DNA from: Candidatus Binatia bacterium | Lineage (GTDB): Bacteria; Desulfobacterota; Binatia; UBA1149; CAITLU01 | Assembly (NCBI GenBank): GCA_036493895.1 | Contig: DASXOZ010000007.1 | Span: forward strand, 1 to 55,620 | DNA: 55,620 bases | Reading direction: 5' to 3' | In this document: in pieces, positions 8,401-17,400 of the stretch | How positions within the stretch are numbered: position 1 is the first letter of the stretch | Layout of the letters: every line of letters starts with the position of its first letter | Translations under genes and position numbers: made by a program | The notes under the pieces: generated by a model | What the model was told of the DNA's origin: nothing | The model's input: only the letters and a program-made list of their open reading frames with translations | Databases searched by the model: none

Positions 8401-9371
8401 ACACGAAAACGCTGCTGGCCGCAGCCGGCCTGGTCGCGGCGATTGCGCTGGCCGGCGCGGCAAACGCCGACGGACTTCCTCGCAACTGGCCGCTTCCGGC
8501 CAAGGATCTCGAGAAACGCCTTTCCCACGACAACTTCACGATCGTCAAGTCCGAAAGCGCGGGTGGCGGCGTCACCGGGGCTTCCAAGATGACGCTGCAG
8601 TTCGACGACGGCACGAAGATCAAGACGAAGTGGAAGGCCGTGCCGGAGAAGAAGATGGACGGGTGGAACAACTGCCCGCGCAAGGAAATCGCCACCTACG
8701 AGATCCAGCGCTGGTTTCTCGACGACGACAATTTTGCAGTGCCGACCACGGTGGCGCGCAGCATTCCGATGCAGAGCTACAAGGCCGTGCGCCCGGGTGC
8801 AGAGCCGACGCTGGCAGGCGGCAACTGCGAGGTCGGAGTCTTCGCGGCCTGGCTGAGCGACGTCACCGCGCCCAAGGACTTCTACGACCACAAACGATTC
8901 GCCTCCGATCCGCTCTACGCGCGCTACCTTTCGGATTTCAACGTTCTGACGTACCTCGTCGACCACCGCGACGGACGAGCCGGCAACTTCCTGCTGTCGA
9001 CGGTCGCAGGCGACCCCCGCGTCTACGCAATCGACAACGGCATCTCGTTCCAGCCGTTTCCGTGGAACTTCCTGGTGCCCAACTGGAACAAGATGCGCGT
9101 GCCGTGGGTGCGGCGCGAAACCGTCGACCGCCTGCGACGCGTGACGGCGGCGGACGAAGCGAGGCTCGGCATCGTCGCCGAGCTGGCGATCGACCAGAGC
9201 GGCGTGTACCAGGACGTCGAGCCCGGCCGCAACCTCGATCCCGACAAGGGAGCCCGCGCGGCCGGCGGTCACATCCAGTTCGGCCTTACGGCGAAAGAGA
9301 TCCGCAAGGCCGAAGGACGGCGCGTCGAGCTGTTGCGCGAAGTCGACAGCGGCAAGCTCGCCGTGCACTGA
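8397..9371 (+). CDS. Secreted PI3/4-kinase-like (atypical kinase fold) protein
   Basis: The protein has 324 residues and starts at a GTG overlapping the previous stop. A signal peptide (AAAGLVAAIALAGAANA) is followed by a compact domain with the layout of PI3/4-kinase- and Fam20-like kinases. It shows an N-lobe strand with DDGTKIKTKWK, a helix KEIATYEIQRWF that could supply the alpha-C Glu, VPTTVAR, a catalytic-loop-like DHRDGRAGNFLL (Asp189, Asn197) and a metal-site-like AIDNGISF (Asp213). I infer phosphotransferase ability from these motifs; the substrate is unknown. Four cysteines or fewer are visible, so disulfide content is low. Export and coupling to a beta-lactamase-like hydrolase point to an envelope target. 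It could also be a catalytically dead fold. Confidence 0.62.
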   Translation: MNTKTLLAAAGLVAAIALAGAANADGLPRNWPLPAKDLEKRLSHDNFTIVKSESAGGGVTGASKMTLQFDDGTKIKTKWKAVPEKKMDGWNNCPRKEIATYEIQRWFLDDDNFAVPTTVARSIPMQSYKAVRPGAEPTLAGGNCEVGVFAAWLSDVTAPKDFYDHKRFASDPLYARYLSDFNVLTYLVDHRDGRAGNFLLSTVAGDPRVYAIDNGISFQPFPWNFLVPNWNKMRVPWVRRETVDRLRRVTAADEARLGIVAELAIDQSGVYQDVEPGRNLDPDKGARAAGGHIQFGLTAKEIRKAEGRRVELLREVDSGKLAVH

Positions 9372-9377
9372 CGGCTT

Positions 9378-12300
9378 TTACTCGGGAGGAGTCTTGGCCG
9401 GCTCGTGCGGCGGCTCGACGTAGCCTCCCGGAGCACCCGACGACCCACGCGGCGTCTCGTGCGAGCGCTCGCTCAGCATGTTGCGCAAGCGCTTGGCCAG
9501 CGTCTGGCAGATGCCGATGCCGATGGCAGGCTGGTCCTCCATCACTTCGAACAGATCGATGCGGGCAAGGCTCAGCAGGCGCACCTCGCCGACAGCCGTT
9601 GCCGTTGCCGAGCGCGTCTCGCCGTCGAAGGCCGCCATTTCCCCGAAGAAGTCGCGGGGACCGAGCTCGGCGACCAACTCGGCGTCCCTCAGGATGTGCA
9701 CGTTGCCCTCGACGATGAAGTACATGTTGTCGTCGAGCTCTCCCTCGGTGACGATCGCCACGCCGTCCTTGACGACGACCTCGCTGACGACTCGGGCAAG
9801 CTCGGAAAGCTGTACCGTGGCAAGCCCCTCGAACAGGTCGAGAGCGCGAAGGTGAAGCATCGTCTCGACGGGGTTGAGCATCGGCATTTCGGCAATTTCC
9901 TCTTCGGGTGCTTCGGTCACGACCGCGTCGTGATGAACGGCGACGCGGCGCTTCGGGGAAAATACGCGCAACGCCGCATCCACGTCCAGAGCCGGAGCCA
10001 CGCTGGTGAGCAGGCCTCTGTTTATCGTCGCGGCCAGAAGCGAGGTGGTCAGCGGGTCCCGCGAAGCCAGCGCCTGGGCGACGGCTTCTTCGAGCGAGGG
10101 CATGCGCCGGCCGAGGGCCTCGGCGGCGCGGGTGGCCAGGCGCTGAACGCCGTGCTCCTCGAGCAGCGGCAGGATGCGGTTGCGCTCGGCGGGCGGCAGC
10201 AGCGCCTCGAGCGCCTCGAGCAGCACGGCGCGGTCGCGTACGTTCCAGGCGCGGCCGAGGGAGCGGCAGAGGCTGGCGATGCGATCGTCGTCGCGCAGCG
10301 CCGCGAGCAGCTCGAGGACCACTCGCGAGCTTTCGTCGATGCGTTCGCGCAGGCGTTGCAGCACCAGCCGCGATATCCCGTTGGCCTCGAGAGAACCGAG
10401 CACGACCAGCAGCCCGCGGCAGACGTCGATCTCGCGATCGATCAGCATCGTCAGAAGCGCACCGTCCGGACGGATCTCCTTCAGCATCTGAGGCACGACG
10501 GCACGCCCGCGACGGCCTCCGTGACGCAGCGCATGGAGCATCGCGTGCACCGCCACCGGACCAAGCGTCTCCAGCGCGCGGCGCGCGGCTTGTGCCTCGA
10601 CAGGCACGCGAGACGAGAGCCTCTGCGCGAGCAGCAGCGCGTGGTCGGACAATCCGGCATTGCCGATCAGGCGCAGCACCGCCGTGCGCACGGAAGGATC
10701 GGGATCGTCGGCCAGGTCGAGAGCCTGCTGCGCCTTGGCCGCGACCGCCTGCTGGTGAGTGACCGCGATGTCGGCCAGGGCTTCGACGGCCCGCGGACAG
10801 CCGCACGCATTCTGCTCCCTCTCCGGGTCGGCAGGATTCGCCGGGGCTGAAGTGGTGAGGTTGGCGAGCAGCAGGTCGAGGCGACGCAGCCACGTGGGAT
10901 CGCCGTCGTCGCCACGCATCAGCTCATAGCGAAGCTCGGCCAGCGCGATCACCCGGCATTCGGGGTCTCCGCCTTCGAGCGCCGCGGCGACGGTATCGTC
11001 GAAAGCGTCCATCGAGGCGTTGTCGAAGCCGAGCCGCGCGGCCGCTACGTCGGCAGCAATGCGCACAGCCGCGGCATGCGCGGAACTGTTGCGCGCTGCC
11101 TGGATACGATCGCGGACCGCATCGACGAGCCTGGGGTAGGGCTGCGCGCGCCCGAGGTACTGCAGCAACTTTCCGTGGTCGACGGGCCCGAGGCCGGAAG
11201 AATCGGTGAGAATCCGCACGACGCTTGCGACGGCGGGGCCGCTCTGCGGCACGTCGGCGCCGGCTCCGGCGAGGACGCGGTCGAAAGCCTCGAGCAGCAG
11301 CGGTCGTTGCGAGGTGCCCCTGGCGATCGCCCGCGCCAGCGCCTCGATCGCGATCCCCGACGGCGCGTCCGAGAGAAGGCCGCACGCCGCCCGGCACAGA
11401 TTGACGTCCTCGCCTTCGAGATTCTGCTGCAGCGTGCGCAGCGTCGTCGGATCGAGCAGCGCCTGAAGCGACTCGCCGTCACCATTCTCGCTGCGACGCA
11501 CGCTGGCGGCATCGAGCAGGAGATTCGGGTAGTTCACCCACAGCCACCACGTCATCATCGTCCATGCGGCCGCGACCGGGAACGCCAGCGCGGCCACGTG
11601 TGAGGGATTGAGGAACGTGACGATCAGCAGCACGAGAAGGCTGCCGAGCGCCGCACCTGCCCTTTTTGCCGGCCCCTGGACGATTCCGGTCGCGGACGAT
11701 CGCATGCGCGGCGGCAGCAGCGCGCTCAGGATGCGCTGGGCAGGCTCGTAGATCGTGTGGTCGACGACGCTGGTGCCCACCATCGCGGGCATCGCGGTCG
11801 GCAGCCCGAACTTGGCCGAAATCGCCGTGAGGCCGAGCATGTAGCCGGCGGGCGACAACACGGAGGCCATCGGCACGCCGACGCGGCGAAACAGCGCGGC
11901 GCTGCCGACGAGCTGGAGCAGCAGCACGCCGACGTTGATCCATCCGCGCAGCAGCCCGTAAAGGCTCAGCAGGCGCTGTTCGCCTTCCGGGAAGCGAGTG
12001 GCCATGTCGGCCGCCAGTGAAAACTCGAAGTACAGCACCGGCCCGAGCACGCCTGCGAGGAACGACGTGCAGACGAGGACGCGAAACAGCGCGCTCTCGC
12101 GCCAGTAGACGACAAGCCGCGACTGCGGATCCGCCGCTTCGATCGTCGCGCCGCCGGCACGACGCAGGATGCGCGGTCTCCTCGCGCTGCGGCCGAGCGG
12201 CATCGTCGCGAATGCCGCCGCGATGAACGCGACGGCCGAAACCAGCAGCAGCGACGGAATGCCGAAGTATTTGCCGAACGTCGACGACGAGAAGCTGCCG

Positions 12301-12770
12301 AAGATCGTGCCGAGGGTGCCGCCCGCCGTCATCAGCGCAACCAGGCGCTTGCTCTGGCGTCCCGTCATCAGCCCGCCGACGACGACCCAGAACATCAGGG
12401 ATGCAATGACCTCGATCTGCTTGGATGCCAGGATCAGCGTCGTCGCGGCACCGGGAGCGCCGGTCGTCACCAGCGTCCACATCACGAGCAGGACGACCGT
12501 AAGCGACGCGAACGTGATGCCGAGCAGCACCCGCTGGTTGGCGCGCACCGCGAGGCGGCCGGCGACGAACGTCGTCGCGGTCAGCAGCACCGAATTGACG
12601 AGGAAGACCAGCGGCAGCCAATCTACGCCGACCCGCTTGAGGAACATCGTGTCGGAGCAGTTGGAGACCGAGACCGAGCCCCACTCGATCAGGAACAGGG
12701 TGACGGCCGACCAGGCGACCACCCGCCCCTCTCCGGGCTCGACTGCCAGGGACTGCCGCAGGCGCGGCAC
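9378..12770 (-). CDS. ATP/ADP-carrier-like transporter fused to HEAT repeats and a cyclic-nucleotide-binding domain
   Basis: The protein has about 1130 residues. Residues 1-420 form a 12-TM MFS-type domain related to NTP/NDP (Npt/Tlc) transporters, as in its upstream neighbour. Residues about 430-960 contain degenerate alpha-helical repeats of HEAT type. Residues about 975-1095 form a cNMP-binding domain with the phosphate-cassette-like FFGEMAAFDGETRSATA. The combination suggests a transporter whose activity responds to a bound ligand or partner. The start is uncertain: GTG 12770 keeps a PGEG segment shared with the neighbour, while GTG 12722 has a better ribosome-binding site (GGAGAGGGG). 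It begins 17 bp after the upstream stop, so the pair is one operon. Its 3' end nearly abuts the convergent kinase-like gene (6 bp). Confidence 0.82.
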   Translation of the reverse strand: MPRLRQSLAVEPGEGRVVAWSAVTLFLIEWGSVSVSNCSDTMFLKRVGVDWLPLVFLVNSVLLTATTFVAGRLAVRANQRVLLGITFASLTVVLLVMWTLVTTGAPGAATTLILASKQIEVIASLMFWVVVGGLMTGRQSKRLVALMTAGGTLGTIFGSFSSSTFGKYFGIPSLLLVSAVAFIAAAFATMPLGRSARRPRILRRAGGATIEAADPQSRLVVYWRESALFRVLVCTSFLAGVLGPVLYFEFSLAADMATRFPEGEQRLLSLYGLLRGWINVGVLLLQLVGSAALFRRVGVPMASVLSPAGYMLGLTAISAKFGLPTAMPAMVGTSVVDHTIYEPAQRILSALLPPRMRSSATGIVQGPAKRAGAALGSLLVLLIVTFLNPSHVAALAFPVAAAWTMMTWWLWVNYPNLLLDAASVRRSENGDGESLQALLDPTTLRTLQQNLEGEDVNLCRAACGLLSDAPSGIAIEALARAIARGTSQRPLLLEAFDRVLAGAGADVPQSGPAVASVVRILTDSSGLGPVDHGKLLQYLGRAQPYPRLVDAVRDRIQAARNSSAHAAAVRIAADVAAARLGFDNASMDAFDDTVAAALEGGDPECRVIALAELRYELMRGDDGDPTWLRRLDLLLANLTTSAPANPADPEREQNACGCPRAVEALADIAVTHQQAVAAKAQQALDLADDPDPSVRTAVLRLIGNAGLSDHALLLAQRLSSRVPVEAQAARRALETLGPVAVHAMLHALRHGGRRGRAVVPQMLKEIRPDGALLTMLIDREIDVCRGLLVVLGSLEANGISRLVLQRLRERIDESSRVVLELLAALRDDDRIASLCRSLGRAWNVRDRAVLLEALEALLPPAERNRILPLLEEHGVQRLATRAAEALGRRMPSLEEAVAQALASRDPLTTSLLAATINRGLLTSVAPALDVDAALRVFSPKRRVAVHHDAVVTEAPEEEIAEMPMLNPVETMLHLRALDLFEGLATVQLSELARVVSEVVVKDGVAIVTEGELDDNMYFIVEGNVHILRDAELVAELGPRDFFGEMAAFDGETRSATATAVGEVRLLSLARIDLFEVMEDQPAIGIGICQTLAKRLRNMLSERSHETPRGSSGAPGGYVEPPHEPAKTPPE

Positions 12771-12787
12771 CAGTCGGGCGGGCCGAT

Positions 12788-14191
12788 TCAGGCGGGAACC
12801 TGTTCCGGGGATGCGGACATCATGCGGGAATAGGCTCGCACGATGGTGACCGCCAGCAAGAGCCATGCGACAGCGAGGACCACGTTCACCAGAAAGAACG
12901 CCCGCGGCGGCAGGTCAAGGAAATGCACGCCGACGACAACGGTCAGCGCGGCAAGGCCGTCCCCCAGCCGCAGGAACAGCGAGTCGATCGCCGGCTTGGC
13001 CCTGTACTTCGTCTCGGAGCTCGTCGGCAGCCACAGCACCTGGCGCGCCGTGTTGTTGATCGAGTAGTCGGTCGAGTTCTCGGCGATCTTCAACGACCGC
13101 ACGACCGGCAGGATCGGCAGCAACGCCATCGTCGAATACGAGATCAGCGAGATCACCGGCAGCATCAGCATGATCGCGCCGAAGCCGCCGTAGCGCAGCA
13201 GCCGGGAGGCCAGGAACGCCTGCGCGACCAGCGCGATGACGTTCACGTACGTGAACAGGCTGCTGTAGAACAGCGTCGTCTCTCTGCCGACCAGTTCCTG
13301 GACTCGCGCGGGGTCGGTGATCCCCTGTGCCGCCGCCTTCGAGGCCAGCGTGTCCTGCAGCACGCGGAACATCAGGTTCTCGCCGTTGGTATTTACCCAG
13401 TTCGTCAGCAGCGCGACCAGGGCGACGGTGACGAGATAGCGGTGCGTGAAGATGAAGCCGATAGCGCCGCGCCCTGCCCTTCCCGTACGTTCGTCGTCTG
13501 CCGTCGGCCGCGGCAGCGGATCGACGCGGCCGCGCCCGAGCGGCCCGCGCACATAGGCCAGGCGCGAAAGCACGATCGAAGCGGCCAGCGGGATGTTCGC
13601 GAGGATCAGCAGCGTTGCCGGGCTCATTCCGCCGCTGACGAGCACGGTCGTCAGCCAGGACCCGAAAGCCGCACCGGCCGTGGCGCCGATCGCGATCAGC
13701 GGCAGGAGCCTGGTCCCGCGCTCTCCGGCGTAGAGGTCGGCGGCCATCGTCCAGAACTGGGCGATGAGAAAGACGCCGAACATCCCGACCCAGAGATAGA
13801 AGGCGATCCCGGCGTACGGCACGTTCGGCGCGAGAAACCCGGGCCTGAGCAGCCAGAACACGACGAGGTTCGACATGCTGATCAGGATGCTGCCGGAGAC
13901 GAGATTGCTGCGCGTCACACGGTGCGAGAGGTTCGCGACGAGGCTGGCCAGCCCGGCCAGCAGCAGGCTCTGGCCGAAGCTCGAATAGGCCTTGAGCTCC
14001 ATCGTCGAAAGTCCCTGCACGCTCGAGACGGCGATCCAGCTGTCGCGCAGGGGCTTGACGAAATAGTACGCGCAAAGAAGGAGGAAGACGTTGGCGAACA
14101 GCACCAGCCCCGTCGGTCCTTCGCCCGGACGAATGTCGGTGAACGTGCCGAGGAAGCGTTCGAGCGGAGACGGTCTCGTGTTCTGCTGCAC
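12788..14191 (-). CDS. NTP/NDP exchange transporter family (Npt/Tlc-like) membrane protein
   Basis: The protein has 467 residues from GTG 14191; a GTG at 14350 would add about 53 low-complexity residues. It has around 12 hydrophobic helices with the family-like start PGEGPTGLVLFANVF followed by AYYFVKPLRDSW. This family (TC 2.A.12) includes ATP/ADP exchangers of plastids, Chlamydia and Rickettsia. Many free-living bacteria carry divergent members whose substrates are unknown, so nucleotide exchange should not be assumed. It precedes the HEAT/cNMP fusion in the same direction and the two transporter domains look like an ancient duplication. No soluble domain is attached. It is divergent from the CARDB-M23 gene. 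Confidence 0.85.
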   Translation of the reverse strand: MQQNTRPSPLERFLGTFTDIRPGEGPTGLVLFANVFLLLCAYYFVKPLRDSWIAVSSVQGLSTMELKAYSSFGQSLLLAGLASLVANLSHRVTRSNLVSGSILISMSNLVVFWLLRPGFLAPNVPYAGIAFYLWVGMFGVFLIAQFWTMAADLYAGERGTRLLPLIAIGATAGAAFGSWLTTVLVSGGMSPATLLILANIPLAASIVLSRLAYVRGPLGRGRVDPLPRPTADDERTGRAGRGAIGFIFTHRYLVTVALVALLTNWVNTNGENLMFRVLQDTLASKAAAQGITDPARVQELVGRETTLFYSSLFTYVNVIALVAQAFLASRLLRYGGFGAIMLMLPVISLISYSTMALLPILPVVRSLKIAENSTDYSINNTARQVLWLPTSSETKYRAKPAIDSLFLRLGDGLAALTVVVGVHFLDLPPRAFFLVNVVLAVAWLLLAVTIVRAYSRMMSASPEQVPA

Positions 14192-14482
14192 GTTGGCCTT
14201 GCCGGAGCCGCCCGCGCCCGGCGCGGCGCTTGCGCCGTACGCGATGCGCTGGCCGGCGCCCCAGCCCGAACGTCCCCCCTTATTGCGGGTCCGGAAGCCT
14301 GAGACAACGCAGCTTGTCCAGCCGCCGTCGCCGACCGGCGCGCCTTCCACCCTTTCGTGGCCGCTATTTTCGTCGACGGCGCTGCGGCGGCAACGCGGAA
14401 TCTCGGCCGGCGGCGGCCCCGAAAAAAGCGACTACCCCGGCCGGACTGCTTCTGTCACACTCCTGCGGTCCGGAGCCACCCC

Positions 14483-17400
14483 ATGAGAGGATCCATCGAC
14501 GAGCCGACCCTCGGGGTCCCGGCAGCGCCGCTCCCGCACCTCGGCCCGAAGGCTTCCAATGCCTGCGATCGAACGCGGCCGGCGCTCCTTTCCCGGTTGC
14601 GCCGCTCCCGCCCGGTGGAGGCCGCGGTCGCCCTTCTCGTGGCCGTCTGCTGCGCGGCAGCGGGCTCCACTGCGCACGCAGCCACCGCGCTGCCGGACCT
14701 CATTGTCGACAGCCTCTCGGTCGCGCCGGGAAGCGGGCCCAACGGCACTTCGGTTCAGATCACCGCGACGATCCGGAACCAGGGCGACGCGCCGGCGGTC
14801 GCCTCCAAGACCCGCATCCGCATCAACACGGATCCGACCGGCGTCCTTCCCACCGACACCGCGCTCTGCAACAGCCTGGCCACGCCCGCCCTCAACGCCG
14901 GCGACACGGCGGAAGTCACTTGTATGCCGGCACTGATGGCCAGGCCCCCGGGCGCAAACTACATCTGGGCAATTGCCGACGCCGGCCCGGACGTCACGGA
15001 GAGCAACGAGGACAACAACAAGATCAACCAGCCCTTCACGATCAACGACCAGGTGCCGGACCTCATCGTCCAGAGCATTGCGGTCAACCCGGATTCGGTC
15101 TCCAACGGCGAGGCGCCCGACATCACGATCGTCATCAAGAACCAGGGCACGTCGCTGGCGGCCGCGTCGATCGCCAGGGTGCGAATCAACCAGAACGCGA
15201 CGGGCGTCGCTCCGGAGGACGACCAGGTCTGCGGCAGCGTCTCGACGCCGAGCATCGCGGCCGGGCAGATCGCGACGGTGCATTGCAAGTCGACGATCAG
15301 CGGGCGCCCGGCCGGCACGAACTACGTCTGGGTCATCGCCGACGTCAACAACGACTCGGGCGAGAGCAACCACGACAACGACCGGGCGAGTGCACTGATC
15401 ACGATATCGGCCGCTGCGAGCGACATCGTGGTCGACAGCATCGTGCTCAACCCGACCGGCGGCGCGAACGGCTCGCTGGTGCAGATCACGATTACCGTTC
15501 GCAACCAGGGCACCGGACCGTCCTTCGATTCGACGACGAAGGTTCGCATCAACCAGAACCCCGACGACGTTGCAGCAACCGACCCGATCATCTGCGGATC
15601 CCTCGATACACCGGCGATCCCCGTCGGCTCCACGACGGTGGTCTCCTGCAAGCCGACGCTCAACAACCGGCCCGCGGGTACGAACTACATCTGGGTCATC
15701 CTCGACAGCTCGAACACGGCCGGTCAGGCCGACCGCACCAACGACAGGTCGCGCGCCGACTACGAAGTCGCTGCGCCGCCGGCGCCGGACATGGCCGTCA
15801 CCCAGGTCACCGTCAAGCCGACCAGTGCAGCCAACGGAACCCTGATCACCGTCAGCGCCCGGGTCGAGAACGACGGCAAGGCCAATTCTCCGGTCACCGA
15901 GACGCGCTTCCTCGTCAATCAGAACGCCGACGGCGTCTCCGACGGAGATCTCGTGCTTTGCGACAACGTCGACACGCTGGCCCTCGCTCCGGGCGCCAGC
16001 CTGAACGTCAACTGCAAACCGACGCTCAGCGGCCTGGCCGGCGGCAGCTACTTCATCTGGGCACTCGCCGACATCACCGGAGTTTCGGGGCAGTCCAACC
16101 ACAACAACGACATGCTGTCGGTGCCGTTCACCGTTCTGACGTCTCCGGTCCCGGATCTCGTCGTCGACTCGGTCGCTGCAACGCCGTCTTCGGGCAACAG
16201 CGGCACGATGGTCACGGTAACCGCGAAGGTCCATAACGTGGGCACAGCGGCCGCGGCAGCCTCCACGGCTCGTTTCCAGCTGAGCGCGAGCTCGAGCGCG
16301 GTGCTCGCGACCGATCCGGTGGTCTGCAATTCGCTCACTCCGTCTCTGGCCACCGGCGTCTCGAGCAACGTCAACTGCACTTGGACCGTCAATGGCCAGG
16401 CGCCGGGCCCGATGTTCCTGTGGGTCACGGCCGACCAGACCAATACCGCGGGGCAAACCAACCGCACCAACGACACGAACAAGACGGCCTTCACCGTCGC
16501 GGCGGCATCCGGTCCCGATCTCGTGGTCAAGCGCGTCGTCGTGCTGCCCTCCACCGCGCGCAGCGGAACCAGCGTGCTCGTGCGCGCGCGGATCGCCAAC
16601 GTCGGCAACGTCGCCTCGGCCGCGTCGGTGACGACGTTCCGCATCAACCAGAACACGAGCAGCGTCAGCAACGCCGATGCGGTGCTGTGCGCGGCGAAGC
16701 CGACGGCGGCGCTGCTTCCCGGCACCGGCGTGCGCGTGCGATGCACGGCCACCATCGGCGATCTTCCTCTCGGTGCCAACCAGGTATGGGTCACCGCAGA
16801 CACCACCGCGACCTCCGGCCAGACCAACACGGGCAACGACAGCGGGCACGCAACGCTGACGGTGACCGACGCAGCGTGCACCGACCCGAATGCGGCGCCC
16901 GTCTTCGGCTGGCCCGTCGAGCAGCCGCGCATCCTGCAGGACTACGCGAGCTACGGCTCCGTTCCTCTCGGCGCAGGCAAGGTCGGTTACCACTCGGGCA
17001 TCGACCTTCTGTCCCAGCTTTCGATTCCCGCCGACCAGACTCCGGTCTACGCGGCCGCCGACGGCGAGGTGGTCGCCATTCGCCGCGGTTGTCCGTCGCC
17101 GGCCGATCCCGTCGTCAATCCTCCGAGCGGCACCTGCGCCGGCGGCTGGGGCAATTTCGTCGTCATCCGCCACGGCGACGGCATCTACAGCGTGTACTCG
17201 CAGCTCGGCGACGTCCTCGCGAAGAACGACACCTGCGTCACGCGGGGAGACCGCATCGCGCTGGCCGGAAGCAGCGGTGCGACCAACATTCCGGTGCACC
17301 TGCACTTCGACGTGCTGGCCAACCTGGTCGAACCGGTACCGCGCGCCGAGCTCGGCATGGAGTACTACCGCAAGTACTACCCGTACGCGGGTCGCACGCC

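Noticed and set aside
7102..8463. Upstream extension of the dikinase-like gene frame
   Set aside because: The frame is open by composition only; it lies antisense to the beta-lactamase-like gene, and the signal peptide starts at 7101/7092.
12788..14191. Nucleotide transporter as a sign of intracellular parasitism
   Set aside because: Free-living bacteria also carry this family, and the window has complete trp and folate genes and an efflux operon typical of free-living cells.
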